This document shows positions 53,999 to 62,773 of a stretch of DNA of 64,000 nucleotides, in pieces. The translations under genes and the position numbers were made by a program. Origin of the DNA: Jiangella aurantiaca. GTDB taxonomy: Bacteria > Actinomycetota > Actinomycetes > Jiangellales > Jiangellaceae. The notes beneath the pieces are model-generated. The model did not search any database. It had not been told where the DNA came from and saw nothing but the letters and a program-made list of their open reading frames with translations. How positions within the stretch are numbered: the stretch's first letter is position 1; the number at the start of each line of letters is the position of its first letter. The stretch is taken from positions 1 to 64,000 of the forward strand of contig NZ_SMLB01000002.1 of the NCBI RefSeq assembly GCF_004349105.1, written 5' to 3'.

Positions 53999-54909
53999 GC
54001 CTGCACCCCGCGCTGACTGATCTTGAGGAATCCGAACGACAGGGCGAACGTCGTGAGCGCCAGGACGACGGAGAACGCCGCGGCCAAGTGGAAGTTCGGG
54101 ATGTTCGACGTGCCGAACACGACCAGGTTGGGCGTGTAGGTGCTCGTGATCGCCGACGTCAGGGACCGGAAGACCTGCGGCTCGGTGAACAGCTGCAGCG
54201 TCCCGATGATGGAGAACACGCCGGTCAGCACGAGCGCCGGACGCACCAGCGGGATCTTCACCGACCACGCCACCCGCACCGCGCCGGCGCCGTCCATGCG
54301 CGCGGCCTCGTAGAGCTCCGGCGGCACCGCCTTGAGGGCGGCGTAGAGGATCAGCATGTTGTAGCCGGTGAACATCCAGGTCGTCACGTTCGCCAGCGAC
54401 CACAGGATGACCGAGCCGGACATGAACTCGATCCGCTCGGTCAGCCAGCCGAACGGCGACAGCGAGGGCGAGTACAGGAAGCCCCAGATGATCGCCGCGA
54501 TCACGCCCGGCACCGCGTACGGAACGAAGAACACGAGCCGGAAGAACCGCTTGAACCGCAGCCGGCCGGAGTCCAGCAGCAACGCGAACAGCAGAGCCAG
54601 CCCGAGCATGACAGGCACCTGCACGATCCCGAAGAGCAGCACCCGCCCGAAACTGGCCAGGAACGCGTCGTCCTGGAACACCCGCGCATACTGGTCGAAC
54701 CCGCCGAAGACCTCCCTCGGCGCACCGAAGGTTCCTTCCCGCTCCACCTTCAGGAACGACTGGTACACGGCATAGGCGACGGGCGCCAGGTAGAACGCGG
54801 CGAACAGGACGAAGAACGGCAGCAACAGCAGCACCGCGGCACCCAGGCGGCCCCGGCCCGCCGCTCCGCGGGGGGACCGTCGTGCCGCGACCGTCGCCTG
54901 CGCCATCAT
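53995..54909 (-). CDS. ganP: Sugar ABC transporter permease, MalF type (galactan operon)
   Basis: 304 aa. AAGGAGG lies 4 nt before the first of two ATGs. First helix AAVLLLLPFFVLFAAFYLAP, EAA loop YEAARMDGAGAVRVAWSVKIP. Encoded 108 bp after GH53 copy 3, with a strong hairpin in the gap. Confidence 0.92.
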   Translation of the reverse strand: MMAQATVAARRSPRGAAGRGRLGAAVLLLLPFFVLFAAFYLAPVAYAVYQSFLKVEREGTFGAPREVFGGFDQYARVFQDDAFLASFGRVLLFGIVQVPVMLGLALLFALLLDSGRLRFKRFFRLVFFVPYAVPGVIAAIIWGFLYSPSLSPFGWLTERIEFMSGSVILWSLANVTTWMFTGYNMLILYAALKAVPPELYEAARMDGAGAVRVAWSVKIPLVRPALVLTGVFSIIGTLQLFTEPQVFRSLTSAITSTYTPNLVVFGTSNIPNFHLAAAFSVVLALTTFALSFGFLKISQRGVQA

Positions 54910-54952
54910 CTCGCCTCCTTGCTGCTGGAATGTGTGGTTGTCGCGGGTTCGG

Positions 54953-54996
54953 CGAGGCGTCGCCGGTCCGGGGCCGTCCGGCCCGGCGACGCCTCG
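54953..54996 (-). terminator. Hairpin between GH53 and permease genes
   Basis: Perfect 14-bp stem CGAGGCGTCGCCGG / CCGGCGACGCCTCG with a 16-nt loop. It follows the secreted GH53 gene and precedes malF, so it may terminate most transcripts or protect the GH53 message. Confidence 0.75.
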
Positions 54997-55017
54997 GTAC
55001 TGCCCGCCCTCAGGCCG

Positions 55018-57387
55018 CTACAGGTCGCGGCACTGTGCCGACTTCGGGCCGCTCACCGTGTTCGGAGCGCCGTTGTTCACCGGCGCCTCGGCGTTTCCGC
55101 TGCACATCAGCGGGCCGTCGATCCTGTTCCCGGCGATCACGTTCCACCAGTCCGTCCCGGTCACCGTGACCGGGCCGGTGATGGTGTTCGGAGCGCAGTC
55201 GAGCACCGGGTTGCCGATCGTCACCGATGAGGTCCCGGACGACGTCACCGGACCGTCGATCCGGCTGCCGCAGATCACGACCGCGGCCGCGTCGTCGGCC
55301 CGCACCGGACCGGCGATGGTCGCGCCGTCGACCTGGAGCGAAGCGCCGGCACGCACCGACACCGGGCCGGACACCGTCGTTCCGTCCAGGCAGGTCACGC
55401 CCTCGGTCGCCGCCAGCTGCCCGGCGTACCGGCCGGAGATCACGCGGTCACAGGCGAGGCCGGCATACGCGTCGACCACGTCGACCTGCGCCGTCACCGA
55501 CCCGAACTCGGTCGAACCCTGGACCGTGAGCCGGCCGGCCGCGTCGGTGCCGCCGTCCGGCACCGGCTCCCACTCCACGGGCACCGTCTCGGTCGAGCCG
55601 TCGGCCGTGGTCAACACCCGTACCGAGTCCGGCAGCTCCACCTCGTCGCCGACCAGCGCGGCCGAGTACACGGTGTCCTCCACGACCTGGGTCGCGCGGC
55701 TCTTCGTGAAGATGTCGATCGACGCGTTCGGCTGCCACGTGCGCGTCATCCCGGGCACGGATGTGAACAGGGATTGCCACCGCGCCGGCTCCCAGGCCAG
55801 CACGCCCAGTCCCTGGTTGTTCGGGATGTCGTTGGCGATCTGGAACACCCGCTGGAGGGCGTCGGCCTGGCCCTGGATGGTGCGCGGGTACGGCGAGTTC
55901 GGCATGGGGGTTCCGCCGCCGCCCGACGCCGGGTACGAGGTCTCCGCGATGTCGATCTTGTAGCCCGGGTGTGCCGCGGCCACGGCGTTGACGTTGAACT
56001 CGTAGTGGTCCTGTGTCCCGTGGTACTGCGGGTAGTACGAGTGGGCGAGGACGTCCGGGTCGGCGCCCTTGGCGTTCACCCTGGTCAGGTACTGGTTCCA
56101 GAACTCGAGCGTCTTGTCGAGCTGACCGTTGTCGATGATGATGTGGGTCTCGACCTTGACGTCCTCGCCGTGGGCCGCCGACACGTCGCGGACCGCGCGA
56201 ATCCCCGCCGCGGACAGCGTGGTGAACCGGTCCCACGCCTCGTCGTACAGCCGCTTCTCCTCCGGGTCGTCGGAGCCCCAGTAGTTCCAGAGCAGGCCAC
56301 CGCCGGGCTGCGACTGGTAGATGTGAGCCTGGTTCCGGAAGTACGCCGGGTTGGTGGCACCGATGTGGGCGTTCTCGCTGCCGTACATGAAGCCGTTGAG
56401 GATCTCGTTGCCGATGGCCACCTTGTCCGGCGTGGTGCCCTGCTCGATCAGCCGCTCGATGTAGTCGTAGGTGTAGTCGTAGACCGCCTGGGCCAGGTCG
56501 GGGAACTCCAGCTCCGCCCATGCCCGAGGCTTCGGCTGCTTGATCGGGTCGGCCCACGAGTCCGCATAGTGGAAGTCGATGCCGAGCCCCATGTCACGCT
56601 CGGCGATCCACTTGGCCACCTCGGCCGACCGATCCGGGCCCTGGTACGGAACGGCCGAGGGGTTGCCGCTGCCCTCGCTGCGCGGCTCGTTCCAGATCCG
56701 CAGCCGGATGTACTCGAAGCCACGGTCCTTCAGCACGTCCAGCAGGTGAGGTCCCGCGCCTCGGTCCGCCGCGAGCGGACTCACCCAGTAATTCCGTCCT
56801 TCCGCGACGTCGTTGTCGACCCACGAGGCGTCGGCGCCGAGAACGACGTCCTCGCGCAGGTAGTTGTAGACACCGAGCTCGCTGATTCCGACGGTCGCGC
56901 CCGGCGACGCTCCCGTGACGGTGACGCGCACGTACCTCGTCCCCGGCTGGGTGAAGAGGTCGACCGATCCGCGGCCGGGCTCGTGATCGGCCGAGTGGTC
57001 GGCGATGACGGTCCAGCTCTGACCGTCCGCGGAGGACTCGATGACGTACTGGTAGACGGCGCCGGGATCCGGGAAGACCACCCGGACCTTCCTGACGTTG
57101 TCGTAGGCGCCGCCGAGGTCGAGCGTCAGCCACTGGCGCGCGGACGCGTCGTCGGCGATCCATGCGGTCTGGTCGTCCTGGTCGATCGCCAGGCCGGCGG
57201 TGGGTGCGCCGCTGCTGACGTCGACGCTCGCCCAGGATTTCGCGCTGATGTTGCTCTCGATCGGCGAGATCTCGGCATCGCCGAAGATCGCGGAAGCCGG
57301 GGCGACCGCCCCGAGCGCCGCCGCGCCGCATGCCAGAGCGGCGGCGGTGGTGATGGCGAGTGTCGTGCGGATGGGGTGCTTACGCAT
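55018..57387 (-). CDS. ganA: Secreted GH53 endo-beta-1,4-galactanase with GPV module (copy 3)
   Basis: 789 aa from the ATG at 57387 (GAGGAG upstream); the longer ORF start lies in the leader. Signal peptide to about residue 34, F5/8-type domain, GH53 barrel from VVLGADASWVD, acid/base Glu328 in AIGNE, nucleophile Glu482 in DIAETS, Big_4-like domain, and the GPV-repeat module at 646-789. First gene of the complete galactan operon (GH53, importer, LacI, GH42). Same domain order as copy 2 but under a different promoter and repressor type. Confidence 0.93.
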   Translation of the reverse strand: MRKHPIRTTLAITTAAALACGAAALGAVAPASAIFGDAEISPIESNISAKSWASVDVSSGAPTAGLAIDQDDQTAWIADDASARQWLTLDLGGAYDNVRKVRVVFPDPGAVYQYVIESSADGQSWTVIADHSADHEPGRGSVDLFTQPGTRYVRVTVTGASPGATVGISELGVYNYLREDVVLGADASWVDNDVAEGRNYWVSPLAADRGAGPHLLDVLKDRGFEYIRLRIWNEPRSEGSGNPSAVPYQGPDRSAEVAKWIAERDMGLGIDFHYADSWADPIKQPKPRAWAELEFPDLAQAVYDYTYDYIERLIEQGTTPDKVAIGNEILNGFMYGSENAHIGATNPAYFRNQAHIYQSQPGGGLLWNYWGSDDPEEKRLYDEAWDRFTTLSAAGIRAVRDVSAAHGEDVKVETHIIIDNGQLDKTLEFWNQYLTRVNAKGADPDVLAHSYYPQYHGTQDHYEFNVNAVAAAHPGYKIDIAETSYPASGGGGTPMPNSPYPRTIQGQADALQRVFQIANDIPNNQGLGVLAWEPARWQSLFTSVPGMTRTWQPNASIDIFTKSRATQVVEDTVYSAALVGDEVELPDSVRVLTTADGSTETVPVEWEPVPDGGTDAAGRLTVQGSTEFGSVTAQVDVVDAYAGLACDRVISGRYAGQLAATEGVTCLDGTTVSGPVSVRAGASLQVDGATIAGPVRADDAAAVVICGSRIDGPVTSSGTSSVTIGNPVLDCAPNTITGPVTVTGTDWWNVIAGNRIDGPLMCSGNAEAPVNNGAPNTVSGPKSAQCRDL

Positions 57388-57680
57388 CGTTGCTTGCTCC
57401 TCATCTCTGCCACTGAGTGAATGAGACCGACTGCCGCGATCCGGCGCGAGAACGCCGGGCGGACCTGGACAGCGCAGCTGTTGTCCGACGGCTGAGGTCG
57501 GCCGTCGGCGGGGCCGTCGTCTGGTTCCTGCACTCTGCGGGTGTCGCCCGCCTGAGAAGGAACTCGTCGCATGGGTGCTCCCACGGCCAGCGCCGGCAGG
57601 GCGATCCGGCGCGGGCACGTCACGGCACGTCGCCCAAGACGCGCCATGAGCCTTCCGAACAGGGAGACTCTTCCCTTGTG

Positions 57681-57728
57681 AAACGTTTTAGTGCGCCTCA
57701 GTATGGCGACGCCATTTACTCATGTCAA
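57681..57728 (-). promoter_or_regulatory. Galactan operon promoter with LacI-type operator
   Basis: Minus strand TTGACA (57723-57728), 17 bp, CATACT (57700-57705), then the palindrome AAACGTTT (57681-57688) at the expected start. The leader to the GH53 ATG is about 300 nt; I see no gene or clear riboswitch in 57388-57680. Confidence 0.7.
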
Positions 57729-57907
57729 CAGCCTGTTTCCAGCGAGTTTCCAGCCTTGGAACGTTCGACAACCCGACGGAGGCCAGTGACCGGCCGACGC
57801 GCCGTGCGCTCGGACTCACCCACCGAGGCGGTCATCGAGCATCCGGTCGATCTCGGCGGCGAGGACGGGACAACCCACACCCATCGCCTCCCGGCTGCGG
57901 CGGGCAG

Positions 57908-57991
57908 GCACGGATCGACCGGAGCATCCGGAGCGTCTTCGTCGTACCGAGACACCGCGGGCTCGGCATCGACGGAGCGCTCGTCCAGCGG
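57908..57991 (+). pseudogene. Possible GNAT acetyltransferase fragment
   Basis: Within the 635-bp gap upstream of GH53 copy 3, one plus-strand frame reads IRSVFVVPRHRGLGIDGALVQR. This closely resembles the acetyl-CoA-binding motif A of GNAT proteins (V-x-P-x-x-R-G-x-G). Flanking codons do not look like a complete GNAT domain and no start is evident. Either a decayed fragment or chance. Confidence 0.3.
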
Positions 57992-58022
57992 TGTTCGCTC
58001 CGCGGCACCAGTAGCGACGCGA

Positions 58023-59600
58023 TCAGGGGCGCCAGGCGCGCACACCGCACCGCTCGGCCCATTGGCCGTACCTGGCGGCCATGGCCTCGACCCGAGGTAC
58101 GCATCGGCCGGACACGTCGTGGAGTTCGGTGCGGTCGTCGATCATGTCGTACAGCTCCCAGCCGCCGCCGAATTCGCTGACCAGTTTCCACGGCCCGATG
58201 CGGACGGCGCGGTTACCTTCGTGCTCGAAGAAGATCGGCTGCTGCCGGCTCCACTCGCCGCCGGCGAGGAGTGGCAGGAAGCTCTCGCCCTCCAGGGGCG
58301 TGACGGCGTGGCCGTCGTTCTCGGCCGGATAACGGGCTCCGGCCGCATCCAGACAAGTGGCGAAGACGTCGACGAAATGCGCCGGCTCATGCGTGATGGC
58401 GGGCACGTCGACGCGTCCTGGCCAGCTGGCGATGAACGGGGTGGAGATGCCGCCTTCATGGACCCAGCGCTTGAAGCTGCGGAACGGGCTGTTGCTGACG
58501 TTGGCCCACGACCGGCCGTAGCTCATGAACGTGTCGGCCGGTCCGGGACGCAGGCCCGCGATGTTGCCGACGCGCATACGGCGGCCGTCCAGCGGGTCGG
58601 TGTCGTAACGGAAGCGTTCGCCGGTGCCGGTGTCCTCGGCCAGGAACTCGGCGCAGCCGCCGTTGTCGGACGCGAACATCACCAGCGTGTTCTCCTCCAC
58701 GCCCAGCCGACGCAGGCTGGTCAGGATGCGCCCGATGCCCCGGTCCATGCACTCGACCTGAGCGGCGTAGGTGGCCATGCGCAGGTCTTCCCAGTCCTGG
58801 TCCGGAGCGTCATCCCAAGGTGGAGAACTCGCGTCGCGCGGTGAGATGTCCCAGGCCGGGTCGATCAAGCCGAGGCCCTTCAGCTCCTCGTGCCGAGCGG
58901 CGCGGATGGCGTCCCAGCCCTTGCGGTAGGTGCCTTCGTACCCGGCGATGTCCTCGTCGGACGCGTGCAGCGGCCAGTGCGGCGCCGTGTAGGTGACGTG
59001 GAGGAAGAACGGCTTGTCGGACGCCGCCTCCTCGAGCATCTGCACGGCGTGGTCGCTGATGGCGTCCGTCAGATAGAAGTCGGAGTCCTCCAGCGGGACG
59101 AACTCGTCGTCCCGCATGAGCGTGCGCGGGTAGAAGTAACTGCCCGCTCCGGCGACGATGCCGTAGAAGCGGTCGAACCCGCGCTGCCTGGGCGTCGGAT
59201 GGGTCGCATCCCCCGGCCGCCACCTGTCCGGGTTCAGGATGTCGTAGCCACCGCCGACGTGCCACTTGCCCGACATCAGCGTGGTGTAGCCGCGGGCGCG
59301 AAGCGCTTCGGCGATGGTGACACAGCTGCGGTTGAGGTAGCCCCGGTACGACGGGGCTCCCAGGTCGTCGGTCATGTGCCCGACTCCGGCCTGATGCGCG
59401 TAGAGACCCGTCAACAGCGAGGCACGAGACGGGCAGCATCGTGCGGCGTTGTACATCTGGGTGAAGCGGACGCCGGATCGGGCCAGCCGGTCCAGGTTCG
59501 GCGTCCGGATCTCCGAGCCGTAGCAGCCGAGGTCGGAGAAGCCCAGGTCGTCGGCGAGGATGAGGACGACGTTCGGTGGCCGCTCGACGGCGCCGGTCAT
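58023..59600 (-). CDS. Formylglycine-dependent sulfatase
   Basis: 525 aa arylsulfatase-type hydrolase. Metal-binding start NVVLILADDLGFSDLG, FGly signature with Cys55 in RCCPSRASLLTG (first Cys of C-x-P-S-R), GKWHVGG near residue 113, and a second metal site in MFASDNGG. No signal peptide, so cytoplasmic or co-exported. Its ATG overlaps the sialidase stop (ATGA). Needs a formylglycine-generating enzyme not found in the window. Substrate could be a sulfated sugar freed by the exported sialidase-like enzyme. Confidence 0.92.
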   Translation of the reverse strand: MTGAVERPPNVVLILADDLGFSDLGCYGSEIRTPNLDRLARSGVRFTQMYNAARCCPSRASLLTGLYAHQAGVGHMTDDLGAPSYRGYLNRSCVTIAEALRARGYTTLMSGKWHVGGGYDILNPDRWRPGDATHPTPRQRGFDRFYGIVAGAGSYFYPRTLMRDDEFVPLEDSDFYLTDAISDHAVQMLEEAASDKPFFLHVTYTAPHWPLHASDEDIAGYEGTYRKGWDAIRAARHEELKGLGLIDPAWDISPRDASSPPWDDAPDQDWEDLRMATYAAQVECMDRGIGRILTSLRRLGVEENTLVMFASDNGGCAEFLAEDTGTGERFRYDTDPLDGRRMRVGNIAGLRPGPADTFMSYGRSWANVSNSPFRSFKRWVHEGGISTPFIASWPGRVDVPAITHEPAHFVDVFATCLDAAGARYPAENDGHAVTPLEGESFLPLLAGGEWSRQQPIFFEHEGNRAVRIGPWKLVSEFGGGWELYDMIDDRTELHDVSGRCVPRVEAMAARYGQWAERCGVRAWRP

Positions 59601-61480
59601 CGCACCACGTCCAGCGGCAGGTGGCAGACGGCGCCGCCGGCCGGCATGGTGTTGGAGCGGGCCAGGTCGCGGATCTGCGTCGCCGACAATGCGCGGTCGA
59701 ACAAGTACACCTCATCGACTGCGCCCACGAACGGATGGTTGATGCCGTCCATGCGCGCCCCGACCCGGATGCCGGCCAGGAAGTTCGCCGACACCGAACC
59801 CGCGTCCGCCTGCGCGCTCGCCACCGGCTCGCCGTCGAGGTACAGGGTCCACACGTGCTGATCGCCACGGCGCACCGCGACGTGGTGCCACGCCCCGTCG
59901 CCGACGTCGGCAGCGGTCTCGGCGGTGGTGTCGCCGGCGGCGGTGCGCATCCGCGCTCGTAGCACGCCGCTACTGGGCACGTACTCGATGAACCACTGTG
60001 GGAAGCCGCCGTTGTTGTACGCATGCATGATGCGTTGCTGGCGCGGCGCGCCGGTGCGGAACCACAGCGCGGCGGTGAACGGCAGGTCGGCGACGTCGAT
60101 CGACGGGTCGTAGGGAAGCTCCACGTAGTCGCCGGCCAGTTCCAGGGCCCGGCCGAAGACCCCGCGGACCCGGCGCGGCGTGCCGCTGACGACCGCGTGG
60201 TTCCCGTCGCCGGACTCGTCGGGTGTGACGGCCGGCGCCGGTACGGGTCGATCGAGCGTGATGAGCGGGATTCTGGCGATACTGATGCACTGGTGGTACG
60301 TGAGCGGCGCCGCGTCGGACAGCCGCGGGCCGTTCTCGTACAGCACTCCCAGCGTGTCGTCGTCGACCGCGGCCAGGTCGGAGTAGCCCGCCGGTCCGTC
60401 GTAGACGACCTGGCTGAGCCCCCACGTGGCGCCGGCGTCGAGGCTCGACCACAGGGTCAGCCGTTCCCGCGACGACGGGTGCCAGGGCGCGGAGAAGATG
60501 ATCCGCTCGCTCCGGTCGGTGCGCCGGCCCTGCTGGAACAGTGACGCCGAGACGATCGGGGTCTCCAGGTCCGGCACGATCTCGAACGGCCCGTCCAGCG
60601 TGCGCCCGCCGTCGCTGCTGGTGGCGGCGGCCCGGTTGCCGGGTGCGGTGCCCTGGTGGTCGCGGGTGTTGAAGTAGACGGTGCCGTCCTCGAGCTCCAC
60701 CACCGCGGTCTCGTTGGGAACCACGATGCCGTCGCCGTAGGCGCCCAGCGCGCCGCCGAGCCGCCACGTCTCGCCGTGGTCGTCGCTGTAGATCGTGTGG
60801 ATGCCCACGACCGCCGGCCGGTCCGCGGTGGCGGGCAGGACGTTGTGGTTGCCCGGCATGAGCAGGCGGCCGGCGTGCGGTCCGTGGGCCAACTGGATGC
60901 CGTGCGTCGGCCCGCCCACGTAGTGGCGCATCTGCGGCAGCTTCACGTCGTCGGTGATCTCCCGCCGCGGCGACCAGGTGACGCCGTGGTCGTCACTGTG
61001 GACGACGAACGGGCGCGGCGCGTCCTCGGGGCTGACGGTGCCGTCGACGATGTCCTGGTCGGTGACGTCGCCGCTCGTGCGGACGAAGAACAGGTGGATG
61101 CGTCCGGTCGTCCGGTCGACGACCACCGACTGGTTGGCGATGCGGTGCGGCGGGTCCGCGGCGACCACCTGCAACGGCCCCCAGGTCCGCCCGCCGTCGG
61201 CCGACCGCTTGAGGACGAGCTGGATGTGCCCGAAGTCCTCGGCGTTCTCGACCCGGCCCTGCGCGAACGCCAGCATCGTCCCGTCGGTGGCGCGCACCAG
61301 GACGGGGATCCGGAAGGTGTGGTAGGCGTCGGTCTCGCCCCGTTCGAACACGGTGATCTGCTCGACGTTTCCAGCCGCCGCGGCACCAGCCGTCCTCGGC
61401 AGACCGGCGAGGGCGAGGATCGAGGCGCCACCCACCACACCGGTCGCCTTCAGCAGATCACGTCGTCGTATCCCGTCCAC
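59597..61480 (-). CDS. Tat-exported sialidase-like (GH33/BNR) enzyme with LamG domain
   Basis: 627 aa from the GTG at 61480 (GAGGAGA upstream). Twin-arginine signal IRRRDLLKATGVVGG, FRIP motif (FRIPVLV) near residue 55, and at least four Asp-boxes (SADGGRTWG, SDDHGVTWS, SDDHGETWR, SLDAGATWG), so a six-bladed propeller. The C-terminal part (about 430-620) is a LamG/concanavalin-like domain (ALWFRTGAP, WHHVAVRRGDQ). Exo-alpha-sialidase is the family activity, but BNR enzymes of other specificity exist. Co-transcribed with the sulfatase. Confidence 0.88.
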   Translation of the reverse strand: MDGIRRRDLLKATGVVGGASILALAGLPRTAGAAAAGNVEQITVFERGETDAYHTFRIPVLVRATDGTMLAFAQGRVENAEDFGHIQLVLKRSADGGRTWGPLQVVAADPPHRIANQSVVVDRTTGRIHLFFVRTSGDVTDQDIVDGTVSPEDAPRPFVVHSDDHGVTWSPRREITDDVKLPQMRHYVGGPTHGIQLAHGPHAGRLLMPGNHNVLPATADRPAVVGIHTIYSDDHGETWRLGGALGAYGDGIVVPNETAVVELEDGTVYFNTRDHQGTAPGNRAAATSSDGGRTLDGPFEIVPDLETPIVSASLFQQGRRTDRSERIIFSAPWHPSSRERLTLWSSLDAGATWGLSQVVYDGPAGYSDLAAVDDDTLGVLYENGPRLSDAAPLTYHQCISIARIPLITLDRPVPAPAVTPDESGDGNHAVVSGTPRRVRGVFGRALELAGDYVELPYDPSIDVADLPFTAALWFRTGAPRQQRIMHAYNNGGFPQWFIEYVPSSGVLRARMRTAAGDTTAETAADVGDGAWHHVAVRRGDQHVWTLYLDGEPVASAQADAGSVSANFLAGIRVGARMDGINHPFVGAVDEVYLFDRALSATQIRDLARSNTMPAGGAVCHLPLDVVR

Positions 61481-61619
61481 GATGGTCTCCTCTCGCTGCC
61501 TAGACACCGAAGTCGTCGGGCCGGGCAAGCCCCTGTACGGCCACCCGTTCCTACTTCTCGCACCGACGATTTCGAGGAGGCCTCCGGCCCCCTCTCATCG
61601 CCGTTCTTGCCCGGCGTTC

Positions 61620-62642
61620 CTAGGGGGCCGAACCGCGCCGGACGAGCTCCCAGGGCTGCAGGCGCGTCCGGCCGGCGGCCGGTGCCTCGCCCGTCATCCG
61701 GGAGACGAGCAGCTCGGCGATCTCGGCCGCCCCGACGGTCGCCGGGCCGACGCTGGTCAGTGGTGGATTCATGACGAGGTCCTCGTCGATGTTGCCGACC
61801 CCGATGACGGCGACGTCGTCGGGCACCCGGAGCTCCAGGTCGCGGGCGGCCCAGATGGTGCTGACGGCAGCGATGTCAGAGGCCGCGAAGACCGCCGACG
61901 GGCGGTCGGGTGACTCGAGCACCCGCACGGCACTGCGGTAGGCCTCGGCGCGCGACGACGCACCGGACACCACGAGCCGTTCGTCCAGCTGCAGGCCGCT
62001 GGACCGCAGAGCCGCCAGGTAGCCGTCGTACCTGCTGTGCCGGTGCGCATGCGGCGGGAACTGGCCGATGAACGCGATGCGCCGATGCCCCTGCGACACG
62101 AGGTACTCGACCGCACCGCGGCAGGCGTCGGATGCGTTGCTGCTGACGACGTCGATGCCGTCCCTGGCCGGCTCGTCCGCCACGAGCACCACGGCGATGC
62201 CGAGGCCGACGAGTCCGGTCAGCGCCTCGTTGGTGGCTCGGGTACCGGGCACGATGACCACGCCGTCGGCCAGCCGTCGGCGCAGCTGCTGCACGACGGC
62301 CGACCGCTCGTCCACGACGTCGCTCACGGTGATGACCAGCGCGTAACCGTGCGCCGCCATGGCGTCCTGCAGCTCCGTGGCCAGCTCGTCGAAGTACGGG
62401 ACGCCGAGCCGTGGCAGCACCAGGCAGACTCGCTCGGTGCGCCGCCGGCGCAGCGCTCGTGCCGACTGGTCGGGCACGTAGTCGAGGGCGCGCACAGCCT
62501 CGAGGATCCGCTGCCTGGTCTCGTCACGGACCCGGCTGTCGCCGGACCTGCGGCCGCTGAGCACATACGACACGGTCGCCTTCGAGACGCCGGCCAGTCG
62601 GGCGACGTCCGCGGCAGTTGCCGCACGACGAGCCTCAGCCAT
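61620..62642 (-). CDS. LacI-family repressor near sialidase/sulfatase operon
   Basis: 340 aa. HTH: AADVARLAGVSKATVSYVL, basic segment ALRRRRTERV, then the effector domain. Paralog of the divergent lacI 62774-63802 (same RRRRTE block, SAVFAASDIAAVSTIWAARD against DAIFAASGRGAISAIWAARD). It lies 139 bp upstream of the sialidase gene on the same strand, with no clear terminator, so it may be read through into it. Confidence 0.92.
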   Translation of the reverse strand: MAEARRAATAADVARLAGVSKATVSYVLSGRRSGDSRVRDETRQRILEAVRALDYVPDQSARALRRRRTERVCLVLPRLGVPYFDELATELQDAMAAHGYALVITVSDVVDERSAVVQQLRRRLADGVVIVPGTRATNEALTGLVGLGIAVVLVADEPARDGIDVVSSNASDACRGAVEYLVSQGHRRIAFIGQFPPHAHRHSRYDGYLAALRSSGLQLDERLVVSGASSRAEAYRSAVRVLESPDRPSAVFAASDIAAVSTIWAARDLELRVPDDVAVIGVGNIDEDLVMNPPLTSVGPATVGAAEIAELLVSRMTGEAPAAGRTRLQPWELVRRGSAP

Positions 62643-62645
62643 AGC

Positions 62646-62707
62646 TGGTTACTCGGTTAACCATCAGCATGGCCATGAACCATAGATCCACACACGTCCA
62701 TGGTCAA
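62646..62707 (-). promoter_or_regulatory. Promoter and inverted repeat for lacI 61620-62642
   Basis: Minus strand TTGACC (62702-62707), 17 bp, TATGGT (62679-62684). TGGTTA-N6-TAACCA (62646-62663) lies between start of transcription and the ATG and may be its operator. Leader about 30 nt. Confidence 0.6.
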
Positions 62708-62736
62708 GAGCTGCGACATTTACTCGACAGACCCCC

Positions 62737-62773
62737 TTGACCGAAACGGGGTTCTGCGCTTAAACGTATAAGC
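62737..62773 (+). promoter_or_regulatory. Leaderless promoter with operator at the start codon
   Basis: TTGACC (62737-62742), 18 bp, TAAACG (62761-62766); the expected start falls on or next to the lacI ATG at 62774. No Shine-Dalgarno is present. The palindrome GCTTAAACGTATAAGC (62758-62773, one mismatched pair, central CG) covers the -10 and abuts the ATG, so the repressor would block its own leaderless transcript. Confidence 0.65.

Noticed and set aside
57126-57647. 173-aa minus ORF in the GH53 copy 3 leader, considered as a leader peptide gene
   Set aside because: It runs on into the GH53 gene in the wrong frame and has no recognisable domain.
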